39,285 bases of DNA. Origin: CAYFZR01 sp046760505 [NCBI: Candidatus Hydrothermarchaeota archaeon] (GTDB lineage: Archaea > CAYFZR01). The DNA is taken from assembly GCA_046760505.1 (NCBI GenBank), contig JBHIEG010000017.1, positions 1 to 39,285 of the forward strand. The letters are read 5' to 3'. Each line of letters starts with the position of its first letter. Position 1 is the stretch's first letter. This document shows positions 25,474 to 34,135 of this stretch, piece by piece. Under the pieces are notes generated by a model, which made no database searches, was not told the origin of the DNA, and saw only the letters and a program-made list of their open reading frames with translations. The translations under genes and the position numbers were made by a program.

Positions 25474-26940
25474 TTACTTCAAAAGTTCTTCCACTTCTTC
25501 TTCTAATAATTTTTCAGATTCTTTCAAAGAATTAATCATATCTTCTATTATTCTTGTGTATCCAAAGATTCTTTTCTCCATTTTTTTTAATGAATCCTGC
25601 ATGACTTCCTTGCTGGGTCCTCCTATAATTTTCTTTCTCGATACACTTTTCTTAGGATCCATTATATCATCCAATTCTTCTCTGCTCAGAGAAATATTCT
25701 CTTTCTTTAGAATATCGTTTACGATCTCGATGGACATTTCTGAAGAAAAACCCTTCTCCAATGATTTTGTCACGATTTCTCCAACCAGCCTGTGAGATGT
25801 TCGAAACGGCAATCCATACTTATCCACAAGATAATCCGCTAAGTCGGTTGCGGTTGAAAAATTAGATTTAGCCAATTCTAAGGCTCTTTCTTCATTCACT
25901 TTCATTGTCTCTATCATTTCCTTAGTTAAATCTATCAAATCTTGTGTTACATAAAAGGAATCCCAAAGAAATCTGCTAACTTCCTGCAAATCTCTGTTGT
26001 AGCTCATGGGAAGAGATTTAATTATCGTTAAACTTGCGTAAAGATTGCCCAGTACTCTCCCAACTCTGGCCCTACAAATTTCTGCTACGTCAGGATTCTT
26101 CTTCTGAGGCATTATGCTGCTGGTAGATGAATATCTATCAGAGAGTTCTATCAATCCAAATTCATAGGCACTCCATAAAATCAATTCCTCAAAAATCCTG
26201 CTCAAATTAATCGAAATGGAAGCCAATATAGATAAAATCTCTGAGATGAAATCTCTTGATGCTACAGCGTCCATTGAGTTTTCCAATAAGCCATTAAATC
26301 CCAGGAGTTTGGAGGTATATTCTCTATCTATAGGAAATCCTGTTGTTGCCAGTGCACATGAACCTAGGGGAGATAGGTTTACTCTTTTATAACACTCTAA
26401 CAACCTCTCTAAGTCTCTCTCAAGCATAGAAGAATACGCATGAAGGTGATGTCCTAGAGTGGTAGGTTGTGCATGTTGTAAATGAGTATACCCTGGAATA
26501 ACTGTATCTAAGTGATTCCTCGCCTTATCATTTAATGTACTTATCAAATTCATTAAACTAAGGGATGTTTGAACTATTTTATCCCGAGCAGCCATTCTAA
26601 GATCAGTTGCAACCTGATCGTTTCTACTTCTTGCGGTATGCATCTTTTCTCCTTCTTTTCCTATTATTCCTATAAGTTCTTGCTCTATTACTATGTGTAT
26701 GTCTTCCTTTTTTACATCAAGATCAAAATCCTCGTATTTTTTTTCTTTTAATTCGAGTAAACCTTTTATAATTTTTTTAGCAGTTTCTTTATCTATTATC
26801 TTAGTTTTATTGAGCATTAAAACATGAGCTATCGATTGAAATAGATCGTACTTGAATATCTCTTCATCAATGTCCAAAGAAGACGTAAATCTTGCTACTC
26901 TTTGATTCATATCTTCTCCAAGTCTTCCTTCTCTCAACAT
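25474..26940 (-). CDS. argH: Argininosuccinate lyase
   Basis: Last step of arginine synthesis: argininosuccinate to arginine and fumarate. The 488-aa protein shows the fumarase-superfamily signature SSTSSIMPQKKNPD (catalytic Ser loop), preceded by HTARSRNDQVATD and HLQHAQPTTLGHH. The ATG at 26940 overlaps the preceding gene's stop by 7 nt (ATGTTGA), so it is translationally coupled to the HTH gene upstream. Arginine made here is also the substrate of the decarboxylase at 16224. Confidence 0.96.
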   Translation of the reverse strand: MLREGRLGEDMNQRVARFTSSLDIDEEIFKYDLFQSIAHVLMLNKTKIIDKETAKKIIKGLLELKEKKYEDFDLDVKKEDIHIVIEQELIGIIGKEGEKMHTARSRNDQVATDLRMAARDKIVQTSLSLMNLISTLNDKARNHLDTVIPGYTHLQHAQPTTLGHHLHAYSSMLERDLERLLECYKRVNLSPLGSCALATTGFPIDREYTSKLLGFNGLLENSMDAVASRDFISEILSILASISINLSRIFEELILWSAYEFGLIELSDRYSSTSSIMPQKKNPDVAEICRARVGRVLGNLYASLTIIKSLPMSYNRDLQEVSRFLWDSFYVTQDLIDLTKEMIETMKVNEERALELAKSNFSTATDLADYLVDKYGLPFRTSHRLVGEIVTKSLEKGFSSEMSIEIVNDILKKENISLSREELDDIMDPKKSVSRKKIIGGPSKEVMQDSLKKMEKRIFGYTRIIEDMINSLKESEKLLEEEVEELLK

Positions 26941-27782
26941 ATTATTCCCCTTTTCTGTATAGAAGGAAACTTTTCTAGGTTTCTCTTTAGAACTCTTTTC
27001 ATACCCTTATCTGACATATCTTTGATATAAAACCTTATGTTAACATTTTTCTTTCCTTCCTTCCATTGGGTTTTGGTTGTGGTAACGTCAGAAATCTCGA
27101 GAGTTTGCCGGAGGTCCCTAAGATAGTTTCCGGCATCATCTTTCCTGTGGGTAACAAAGTCGAATACAATCTTATTTCCTCTTTTCCTACATTTTCTCTT
27201 AAATAGAGCAAAAAGATAAGACTTGGCAAAATTTTCATCTTCCTTTATCCAATCAGGTATTCTCATGTCATAAACTCCTGCTGTCTTAAATATATGCGAA
27301 GTCACATGAGGTATTTCTACCCAACCATTAAAATCCAGATTAAACATGTTTGCCAATATATTTCCCAATTCATGAGATGTATTGCAAGAATATATTATTC
27401 TTGGAGAAAAGGAATACCCGGCTAGATAGGCGAATATCCTACACCATTTTTCATTCCTTATATCTATCGGAAAAGCAATATCCATTATCTTACCAGTTTT
27501 TCCCCACCTTATCTGTCTTATTGATTTTTGAACATCGTCTAATTTAATTTCCGAAAGATTGCACAGAACACTGAGATGAAAGCCACTCAAAAAACTCTTA
27601 TGGAATTTACCTTCTCTTTTTCTACCCCCATTTTTTAATACACTTACGGTGCTTTGTCTAATACCTAGTTTTTCCGATATAGAACGGGTATTGTTGGACG
27701 CATGATTGAACAGCATGTTTCTCGTGCTTTCTTCTAAAAAGAGATATAAATTTTGATCAAACACAGAACTCAAGGTCAACAT
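26934..27782 (-). CDS. HTH protein with a possible degenerate LAGLIDADG-like fold
   Basis: This 282-aa protein is not assigned to a named family. Residues 33-55 form a helix-turn-helix (SISEKLGIRQSTVSVLKNGGRK). The middle and end resemble two LAGLIDADG-type halves: YLAGYSFSP (119-127) and SYLFALFKRKC (188-198), the latter followed by a fold pattern ending in LRQTLEIS. The catalytic acidic residues expected at these motifs are missing, so DNA cutting is unlikely. Bacterial WhiA is a precedent for LAGLIDADG plus HTH as a regulator, with domains in the opposite order. It overlaps argH by 7 nt and follows an AT palindrome. A regulator of argH or itself is inferred. Confidence 0.65.
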   Translation of the reverse strand: MLTLSSVFDQNLYLFLEESTRNMLFNHASNNTRSISEKLGIRQSTVSVLKNGGRKREGKFHKSFLSGFHLSVLCNLSEIKLDDVQKSIRQIRWGKTGKIMDIAFPIDIRNEKWCRIFAYLAGYSFSPRIIYSCNTSHELGNILANMFNLDFNGWVEIPHVTSHIFKTAGVYDMRIPDWIKEDENFAKSYLFALFKRKCRKRGNKIVFDFVTHRKDDAGNYLRDLRQTLEISDVTTTKTQWKEGKKNVNIRFYIKDMSDKGMKRVLKRNLEKFPSIQKRGIIC

Positions 27783-27801
27783 AGATACCCAACCATTCAG
27801 T

Positions 27802-27823
27802 TATTTAATTATTAAATTAAATA
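27802..27823. promoter_or_regulatory. AT-only palindrome upstream of the HTH gene
   Basis: TATTTAATT and AATTAAATA form a perfect 9-bp inverted repeat with spacer atta. It overlaps the likely TATA box of the HTH gene (start 27782) in the 92-nt gap before it. It could be an operator for that regulator or for the winged-helix protein, but AT-rich promoters form such repeats by chance. Confidence 0.35.
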
Positions 27824-27874
27824 GTTTAGTAGTTGAATAGAATATAAATAACTTTCCTTCACTCTCATCAAAAA

Positions 27875-28195
27875 TTAAGAACTCAATCTTCTTTCTATCG
27901 TGTCACCCATTCTTTTTTCTATCACTTTAGATTCAATTTCAAGCAATTTATCCATCAATTCCTCTCTAATTGAAACAATTTGTTTTCCTTCTTCTGTAAT
28001 CTCGCATATCCTGTATAATCCCTTTTTTTCTCTTGATATTAAAGAATTCTCCTCCAGTTCTTTAAGTTGCTTCGAGGGATAGTAAGGAATTTCCAAAACG
28101 TTCTTCAATTCATCAACAGAGAGTCCGCCCTTTTCCTTAAGGGCTTTGAGTATTTTGTAGTGCAATTCAGAGGAGAGTATTTCGAACAACTTCAT
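27875..28195 (-). CDS. Winged-helix DNA-binding protein (106 aa)
   Basis: A small ArsR/MarR-like winged helix: LHYKILKALKEKGGLSVDEL, then PSKQLKELEENSLISREKKGLYRI is the recognition helix and wing, followed by a helical tail likely to dimerise. The ATG at 28195 is chosen because the family N-terminus begins close to the first helix. An ATG at 28246 would add 17 residues inside UPF0280. It overlaps the 3' end of the UPF0280 gene by 29 nt. No effector-binding residues are evident. Confidence 0.75.
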   Translation of the reverse strand: MKLFEILSSELHYKILKALKEKGGLSVDELKNVLEIPYYPSKQLKELEENSLISREKKGLYRICEITEEGKQIVSIREELMDKLLEIESKVIEKRMGDTIERRLSS

Positions 28196-28973
28196 GTTCT
28201 TTAGTATTGGGTCTTTTTTTATGAATGTTGCCCTCAGGATCATCAATATTTTGAGTCCTCACAAAAAACTCTGCTCTCTCTTCTCTTACATCTATGATTT
28301 CCGGAAGGTTTCCCCACGCTCCGAGTCTGTTCTCATGAATAATTAAAACACCCTCAATTCCTTCTATTTTTTTTGCAAAATTTAGCCCTTTCTTCAATCC
28401 CTTTTTGCCCCTTACAACATTACCAATTGCTGTTGCAGCAGCATCAGCAAGAATGGCAGATTTTGCAACCACTACAGTAGCATCAGATTCGCCAAAACTT
28501 ATTGAATGTCCTACGGTACCAGAAGAGGTACATATCCCTATAGGAAGAGATTCTTCATTTATATAAAATCCTATCCTGTTAGAAAACTTGGAATGTCCTG
28601 CATATATCCCTATTTTGAAATCTCTTTCTCCATGGATGTATATGTCTCCTCCATTTTCTACAAGAATGTTTTTTGCATGATTTAAAGCAGATTTACATGA
28701 GAACTCTGAGAATGCTCCTGCTACACACGCCATAGGGCCAACTCCTACCTTCTTGCTCGCATGAGCCATCTCTCTGACTATGTCTGGAGAATCTTCATCT
28801 ACATCAATGGGAACAAGGGATACTTTGAAGAGCGGATTTTTTTCTATGTAGTCTTCCAGTCTAATTCTGTTTTCTATTACGCTCCTCTTTATGGATTCCA
28901 GAGCCTCTTCTCTATCAAGCAATATATTCAAAGTAGTTTCTTTGTAACTCCATCTGAATTTTTTCATGGTCAT
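28167..28973 (-). CDS. UPF0280 family protein (ApbE-like fold)
   Basis: A conserved archaeal family (COG2122) of unknown function, related in fold to the ApbE flavin transferase. Visible motifs are VGVGPMACVAGAFSE, VENGGDIYI, GICTSSGTVGHS and SAILADAAATAIGN. I use the ATG at 28973 (268 aa). TTG at 28997 and ATG at 28967 are alternatives, and no SD decides. It sits between elp3 (28- to 52-nt gap) and the winged-helix gene, in the same direction as the pyrD-pyrK-FAH-elp3 genes. Confidence 0.87.
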   Translation of the reverse strand: MTMKKFRWSYKETTLNILLDREEALESIKRSVIENRIRLEDYIEKNPLFKVSLVPIDVDEDSPDIVREMAHASKKVGVGPMACVAGAFSEFSCKSALNHAKNILVENGGDIYIHGERDFKIGIYAGHSKFSNRIGFYINEESLPIGICTSSGTVGHSISFGESDATVVVAKSAILADAAATAIGNVVRGKKGLKKGLNFAKKIEGIEGVLIIHENRLGAWGNLPEIIDVREERAEFFVRTQNIDDPEGNIHKKRPNTKEHEVVRNTLL

Positions 28974-29025
28974 ATTCAATTCTTTTATCTTATCCAATTT
29001 TTTATCTCATCTAAATTCTTTTACC

Positions 29026-30588
29026 CTATCCTATTCCCTTTATCATATAGGGACCAACTAAAGAATAGCCGAGTTTTTTGAAATATTCTCTTACCCCTAT
29101 ACCGCTTGTAACAGATATTCTTTTCATACCTTCGTTTAGGGAAATTAATTCCGCCTCTCTTAATAGTTTTTTTCCAAAACCCTTGTGCTGGTAGGAATCT
29201 TCAAAAACCATTCCAACTGGAGAGAGAGGTCCATAAACGTGTATCTCTCTCACCAAGGATGTGTCTTTATCCAGTTCTTTTCTATACGGCTCGCTCGGAA
29301 TTCTAAGCCTCAAATAACCTATCAAAATATCTCTTTCTATATCTTCGGCAGATATAAAATATTCTTTCCCATCAGAGGCATTATAAGAATCTATGACGAT
29401 ATCTATATCTTTAGGTTCTATTTTTTCTTTATATGCTTTATGTCCTACCTCCCTGCATCTTATACACCTGCATCTCTCTTTATTTAATGCAAGCCTGTTG
29501 TAAACAAGTTCGCCAAGGTTTGTCTTCTTAACTCCTGCTACGATTTTATTGCTTGGAATATCTCTCTGGATTCGCATCGTCCTTATCCATTTTGGCAAGA
29601 GTTTTTTTGCTTCCAGAATCAATTTTAACGCTTCATCTTTGCCCAAAGGATTGTAATCCCCTCTCTTATACCATTCGTATATTTTTGTTCCTTTTACAAC
29701 TACGCATGGATATATCTTAAGCATATCAGGGGAAAACTCCTCTTTCAGTATAATCTTAAATGCCTTAAGATCTCGTTTGAAATCTGAAAAGGGCAATCCA
29801 GGCATTATGTGATAGCATACCTTAAGACCAGAGTCTTTCAATATCTTAGTTGCTTCTATAACATCCTCTACAGTATGACCTCTATCCAACTTTGATAGAA
29901 TATCGTCGAAGACCGTTTGCACGCCAAGTTCTACTCTTGTGGTTCCGTAAGAAAGCATTAGGTCTACATGCTTTTCCTTAGAATAATCAGGTCTCGTTTC
30001 TATGGTAATGCCTGAGACTCTTCTCTTGGATGTTTCGCAATCCTTTATTACCTGGGATAAGTTTTCTCTCCTTACTTCTGTAATCCCTTCCAGACAACCC
30101 TTTATGAAATTAATCTGATAGGAAGATGGTCTGGATGTAAATGTGCCGCCCATAACGATCAATTCTATCTTATCCACAGGGTGACCAATTCTTTCGAGTT
30201 GATCTATTCTGAATGATACTTGTTTATAAGGATCGTAATCGAGGGTTTTTCCTCTCATTGAAGCGGGTTCGCTTCCTGTATAACTTTGAGGAGTGTTTTC
30301 ATTTGGACCGCCAGGACAGTATGCGCACCTTCCATGAGGACAAGGATATGGATCTGTCATGACCGCTATAACGGTAACGCCTGATAACGTTCTAACAGGC
30401 TTTCTTCTCAACAATGGTAAGACCTTTTCGTAATCTTCCTCTCTAACATTATTCAAAATCTCAGAATTGGATGGCAATCTCTTAAGATTAAATAACTTGC
30501 AGGCATTTATCTTTGCTTTTTCTAATTCTTCCTTAGATCTAATTTCTCCTTCTACGATACCTTTTACTATGTACTCTATTGCACTCAT
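29026..30588 (-). CDS. elp3: Elp3-type tRNA uridine(34) modification enzyme
   Basis: This radical-SAM/acetyltransferase fusion forms carboxymethyl-type modifications at the tRNA wobble uridine. The [4Fe-4S] cysteines are in CPHGRCAYC (C83, C88, C91; CxxxxCxxC as in Elp3). Later segments include ITIETRPDYS, RVELGVQT and GLPFSDFKRDLK. A CRCIRCREVG cysteine region precedes a C-terminal GNAT domain (about 395-515, with PVGMVFEDSYQHKGFGKKLL). The 520-aa length is normal. The start overlaps the FAH stop as ATGA. The stop is TAG. Confidence 0.96.
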   Translation of the reverse strand: MSAIEYIVKGIVEGEIRSKEELEKAKINACKLFNLKRLPSNSEILNNVREEDYEKVLPLLRRKPVRTLSGVTVIAVMTDPYPCPHGRCAYCPGGPNENTPQSYTGSEPASMRGKTLDYDPYKQVSFRIDQLERIGHPVDKIELIVMGGTFTSRPSSYQINFIKGCLEGITEVRRENLSQVIKDCETSKRRVSGITIETRPDYSKEKHVDLMLSYGTTRVELGVQTVFDDILSKLDRGHTVEDVIEATKILKDSGLKVCYHIMPGLPFSDFKRDLKAFKIILKEEFSPDMLKIYPCVVVKGTKIYEWYKRGDYNPLGKDEALKLILEAKKLLPKWIRTMRIQRDIPSNKIVAGVKKTNLGELVYNRLALNKERCRCIRCREVGHKAYKEKIEPKDIDIVIDSYNASDGKEYFISAEDIERDILIGYLRLRIPSEPYRKELDKDTSLVREIHVYGPLSPVGMVFEDSYQHKGFGKKLLREAELISLNEGMKRISVTSGIGVREYFKKLGYSLVGPYMIKGIG

Positions 30589-31349
30589 GAAACATCATTC
30601 CAAATCGATCCAATGCCTTCTATTTCGCATTCAACAATATCTTTTCTCTTTAAAGGACCCACTCCTGCTGGAGTTCCTGTAGATATTATATCTCCGGGCC
30701 TTAGCGTCATTATGCCTGATACAAATTCAATTAACGAATAACAGTCAAATATGAGATTTTTCGTGGTTGAATCCTGTTTTATCTCGTTGTTCAATCTCAA
30801 TCTAATTTTAAGATTCTCTGGATTTAGTTCATTCTCAATGCAAGGTCCTATGGGGCAAAAAGTATCAAAACTCTTTGATCTTGTCCACTGTCCATCCTTT
30901 CTTTGTAGATCTCTCGCAGTAACATCATTTAATATGGTATATCCCGCTATTACATCTTCTGCATGCTTTCTCCTTACATCTTTGCATGTTTTTCCTATCA
31001 CAATGGCGAGTTCTACCTCATAGTCTACACGATTTGATTGTCTGGGATATATAATGGAGTCTCTGTGTCCAATTATGCTAGAAGGAGGTTTTAGAAATAA
31101 TATGGGCTCTTCAGGGATTTCTAATCCCAACTCCTCAGCATGATCCTTGTAATTTAAACCAACGCAGATTATCTTCTCCGGATAAACTGGAGGCAATATT
31201 TTAACGCTCGATACATCAAATTCATTTATTATTTGATATTCTTTTCCCTTTAACAAGTCAAAAATTTCTAGGTCTGTCTCGAGAACTTTTTCTTCCAGTA
31301 AGATGCCATTTTTTATCTTATCTCCTCTTTTGAACCTGATTACCTTCAT
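30585..31349 (-). CDS. Fumarylacetoacetate hydrolase family protein
   Basis: A metal-dependent C-C hydrolase/isomerase-fold enzyme of 254 aa. Motifs typical of the family are VGLNYKDHAEEL, PILFLKPPSS, the metal-site Glu residues in VDYEVELAIVIGK, and a late RPGDIISTGTPAGVG. The substrate is unknown; archaeal members include 2-oxo-hydroxy-acid hydrolases. A strong SD (GGAGGCG) precedes the ATG. It lies 17 nt after pyrK and overlaps elp3 by 4 nt. Nothing nearby suggests aromatic-compound degradation, so a housekeeping or repair role is equally likely. Confidence 0.9.
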   Translation of the reverse strand: MKVIRFKRGDKIKNGILLEEKVLETDLEIFDLLKGKEYQIINEFDVSSVKILPPVYPEKIICVGLNYKDHAEELGLEIPEEPILFLKPPSSIIGHRDSIIYPRQSNRVDYEVELAIVIGKTCKDVRRKHAEDVIAGYTILNDVTARDLQRKDGQWTRSKSFDTFCPIGPCIENELNPENLKIRLRLNNEIKQDSTTKNLIFDCYSLIEFVSGIMTLRPGDIISTGTPAGVGPLKRKDIVECEIEGIGSIWNDVS

Positions 31350-31366
31350 TTTTCGCCTCCTTATTC

Positions 31367-32164
31367 CTAATCCATCTTAATCTTCCTTCCATCAGGTCCT
31401 CTTCTATACCTGTTGAATTCCTTGATCAAATCAAGTTCCTTGTCCCAGAATACAGGACCTTCCTTGCAAACTCTCCAGCCGGTTGTATCAACGCAGCATT
31501 GACCGCATAAACCGATGCCACACTTTATGTATCTATGGAGACTTATTTGACATGGAATTTTGTTTTTCTTTGATATCTGAACGGATTTATACATCATTGG
31601 TTCCGGACCGCATGCAATACATAGATCATGAGTTGAGGTTTTTAAGTGAGTTTCGTACAAAGCTGTCACGTATCCTTTAAATCCAAGGCTCCCATCGTCT
31701 GTTGATACCTTAACACTTGAATTTTCTCTAAGTCTGTCTAGGAATATCAGTTCTTCTTTTTTCTTAGCGCCCAGAAGAACCGTGAATTCCTTTTCATACA
31801 ACTCAGGTAAAGGAGCTAGAGGAGCGATTCCAACTCCGCCCGCTACCAGTACAATTTTTTCTCCAGTAACTTCAAATGATCTTCCAAAAGGACCCCTTAT
31901 TCCTATTAAATCTCCCTCTTCTTTCCTATGCAAGGCTTGAGTAGCATCTCCAATTTTCTCTACCGTTATACCAAGGGGATCAAATGAAGAAATAGCCATG
32001 GGTATCTCATCTACCCCGGGAATCCATATCATGAGAAAATTCCCTGGTTTCGCATCTAAATCCATTTTATCCAAATCTATATTAAAGAGAAAGGTTTTCA
32101 CGTTAGGCGTTTCTTCAACTACTTCTTTTATTTCAACCGAAAATGGCTTGCCGATATTAATCAT
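31367..32164 (-). CDS. pyrK: Dihydroorotate dehydrogenase electron-transfer subunit
   Basis: PyrK carries FAD and a [2Fe-2S] cluster and passes electrons from type 1B dihydroorotate dehydrogenase to NAD. With the ATG at 32164 the protein has 265 aa. The ferredoxin-reductase-like domains include GPFGRSF and VLVAGGVGIAPL. The cluster ligands are C215, C220, C223 and C233 in KCGIGLCGQC and the following RVC. A longer frame from 32299 runs through pyrD and is rejected. It overlaps the pyrD stop by 8 nt. The stop is TAG. Confidence 0.95.
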   Translation of the reverse strand: MINIGKPFSVEIKEVVEETPNVKTFLFNIDLDKMDLDAKPGNFLMIWIPGVDEIPMAISSFDPLGITVEKIGDATQALHRKEEGDLIGIRGPFGRSFEVTGEKIVLVAGGVGIAPLAPLPELYEKEFTVLLGAKKKEELIFLDRLRENSSVKVSTDDGSLGFKGYVTALYETHLKTSTHDLCIACGPEPMMYKSVQISKKNKIPCQISLHRYIKCGIGLCGQCCVDTTGWRVCKEGPVFWDKELDLIKEFNRYRRGPDGRKIKMD

Positions 32165-33053
32165 GCGCGAGACCAACCATCTCTTTTGGGGATTTAAAAC
32201 CTTTTTCTTCCATATATTCTTCCAATTCTTTAGATATCTTGCTAAATATTTCAAGTCCTTTATAGTAAATTCCACTCCCAATTCCAACGCATGATGCACC
32301 TGCTAGCATAAATTCTACAACATCTCTCGCATTTAAGATTCCTCCCACTCCTATTATTGGAATCTCAACCGCTTCGTATATTTCGTAAACGCATCTTACA
32401 GCGATAGGCTTTATGCATGGACCTGAGAGACCTCCAAAGCGATTGCTCAATATGGGCTTAAGACTATCAACATCTATGGCCATTCCGGGTCCTAAAGTAT
32501 TTATGGCTACTACTCCATCTGCTCCTGCCTTTTCGCATTCTAAGGCAATTTCCACAATATCATTGACATTTGGAGTTAGTTTTACAAAAACTGGCTTGCT
32601 AATGGATTTTTTTACGGACTTTACTACTTCATTAATCATTTCAGGATCTTTTCCTATCAATCCTATTCTCTCATGGGGACAAGAGACGTTTAACTCTATA
32701 ATACTAGCATATTCTTCTAGTAGAGAAGATAATTTCCCAAATTCTTCAGGATTCTTTCCGAATATGCTTACAATGAGAGGAATATTTTTTTCCTTTAATA
32801 TTTTCAGTTCTTCAATGTACTCCTTATACCCGGGATTTGAAAGACCTATACAATTCAATAAACCACCCGATACCTCGCAGATAACAGGATTTGGATTTCC
32901 AACTTTAGGCTCAATGCTTATAGACTTTGTTGTTATTGCTCCTGCTCCGCTTTCGTATACTCTAAGTAAAGAGCTACCTGTCTCCCCGAGGATTCCGCTT
33001 GCCAGTATTAATGGATTCCTTAAAGATAAGCCACACAATTCTGTATCCAACAT
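32157..33053 (-). CDS. pyrD: Dihydroorotate dehydrogenase, type 1B catalytic subunit
   Basis: The FMN TIM-barrel subunit oxidises dihydroorotate to orotate in pyrimidine synthesis. The catalytic base is Cys125 in LNVSCPH (Cys marks class 1). Flavin motifs include NPLILASGI, GLSNPG, KLTPNVNDIVE and IIGVGGI. The ATG at 33053 follows GGTGGT with 4-nt spacing, giving 298 aa; TTG at 33065 is less likely. Together with pyrK it forms the NAD-linked enzyme. Upstream are 15-nt tandem repeats shared with the beta-RFAP synthase promoter region. Confidence 0.96.
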   Translation of the reverse strand: MLDTELCGLSLRNPLILASGILGETGSSLLRVYESGAGAITTKSISIEPKVGNPNPVICEVSGGLLNCIGLSNPGYKEYIEELKILKEKNIPLIVSIFGKNPEEFGKLSSLLEEYASIIELNVSCPHERIGLIGKDPEMINEVVKSVKKSISKPVFVKLTPNVNDIVEIALECEKAGADGVVAINTLGPGMAIDVDSLKPILSNRFGGLSGPCIKPIAVRCVYEIYEAVEIPIIGVGGILNARDVVEFMLAGASCVGIGSGIYYKGLEIFSKISKELEEYMEEKGFKSPKEMVGLAHD

Positions 33054-33064
33054 CCGAACCACCA

Positions 33065-33106
33065 AAGTTTGATATAGTAAAGTTTGATATAGTAAGATCT
33101 GATATC
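33065..33106. repeat. Tandem 15-nt repeats in the pyrD / beta-RFAP divergent promoter
   Basis: AAGTTTGATATAGTA occurs twice head to tail (33065-33079 and 33080-33094). A third, degenerate copy AGATCTGATATC follows (33095-33106). The unit contains GATATA, which read backwards gives TATATC, a TATA-like core, in each copy. The array starts 11 nt before the pyrD ATG and ends about 13 nt before the TATA box of the opposite gene. It looks like a set of operator or promoter copies. Confidence 0.6.
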
Positions 33107-33118
33107 TTTTTTAGATGC

Positions 33119-33127
33119 TTATATTTA
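33119..33127 (+). promoter_or_regulatory. Probable TATA box of the beta-RFAP synthase gene
   Basis: TTATATTTA is centred about 29 nt before the ATG at 33152, so the message would be nearly leaderless. A weak GGTATTGAT precedes the ATG. Together with the tandem repeats it defines a compact divergent promoter of about 100 nt. Confidence 0.5.
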
Positions 33128-33151
33128 GGTTGTATTATCGATGGTATTGAT

Positions 33152-34135
33152 ATGATAAGAATAACTACACCATCAAGAATACACATCTCTCTAATTGACC
33201 TAAATGGAACCATAGGAAGGGTAGATGGAGGCATCGGATTAGCATTAAAAGATCCAAAAATAATTCTCGAGGCAAAAATCTCGGATAAATTAATTCCGGA
33301 TAGATTAAGGATCAATTGCAAGGGAGAAAAAGCAGATAAAATCCTAAATTCTGCTAAAGCCGTATTAAAATACGCTAATATAGATGGAGGAGTTCATTTT
33401 AACTTAGTAGAGGATTTTCCCTCTCATTCAGGTCTGGGATCTGGAACCCAACTTTCTCTTGCGAGCGGGCTTGCGGTATGCCGTCTCTTTTCTTTGGATT
33501 TATCGGTGAGAGAAATTGCAAGAATAGTCGGCAGGGGAGGAACCTCTGGTATAGGCGTTGCAGCATTTGAATCTGGAGGTTTTATAGTAGATGGCGGTCA
33601 TACTTTCGGGAAAAATAAAGAAAAAAAGGATTTCAGACCTTCATCTGCATCAAAGGGTATTAAACCCGCGCCAGTAATATCAAGATTAGATTTTCCAGAC
33701 TGGGATATTGTGCTAGCGCTACCAAATGTAGAGAAGGGTGCCTATGCGGAAAAAGAGGTTGATATATTCAAAAAATACTGTCCTCTGGACATAAATGAGG
33801 TAAGAGAGTTGTCTCATTTGATTCTGATGAAACTGCTCCCGGCTTTGGTAGAAGAAGATTTGGATTCATTCGGAGAGGCGATAAGAAGAATACAGAACAT
33901 TGGTTTTAAGAGAATAGAGGTAGATCTCCAGCATCCAATTGTAAAAAAACTTTTAAAGGAATTGAATGAGATATCTTATGCAGGAATGAGTTCTTTTGGT
34001 CCTCTGGTATTCTCATTCACCGACAACGGGAAAGAAGTGGCAAAATACGCATCAGATATAATGGAGAAAAGCGTTAGAGGAAGGGTATGGATCACAAAGG
34101 CTAACAACACAGGTGCTAAAATAGAGGGTTTTTAA
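33152..34135 (+). CDS. Beta-ribofuranosylaminobenzene 5'-phosphate synthase
   Basis: This enzyme couples 4-hydroxybenzoate (or pABA) with PRPP in the first dedicated step of methanopterin synthesis. It belongs to the GHMP-kinase superfamily; the ATP-loop-like FPSHSGLGSGTQLSLA (89-104) and early TPSRIHISLIDLNGTIGRVDGGIG are family marks, as is a C-terminal SSFGPLVFSF. The ATG at 33152 (327 aa) is chosen over 32999, which would read through the pyrD start on the other strand. The stop TAA overlaps the next ATG as TAATG. It shows the cell makes a methanopterin-type cofactor. Confidence 0.93.
   Translation: MIRITTPSRIHISLIDLNGTIGRVDGGIGLALKDPKIILEAKISDKLIPDRLRINCKGEKADKILNSAKAVLKYANIDGGVHFNLVEDFPSHSGLGSGTQLSLASGLAVCRLFSLDLSVREIARIVGRGGTSGIGVAAFESGGFIVDGGHTFGKNKEKKDFRPSSASKGIKPAPVISRLDFPDWDIVLALPNVEKGAYAEKEVDIFKKYCPLDINEVRELSHLILMKLLPALVEEDLDSFGEAIRRIQNIGFKRIEVDLQHPIVKKLLKELNEISYAGMSSFGPLVFSFTDNGKEVAKYASDIMEKSVRGRVWITKANNTGAKIEGF

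Noticed and set aside
26934-27782. Active homing endonuclease or mobile element
   Set aside because: The expected acidic residues of the LAGLIDADG motifs are absent, no intron or intein boundaries are seen, and argH is intact.
32165-32299. N-terminal extension of pyrK
   Set aside because: The frame runs back through pyrD coding sequence. PyrK family proteins begin at the ATG at 32164, where the FAD domain starts.
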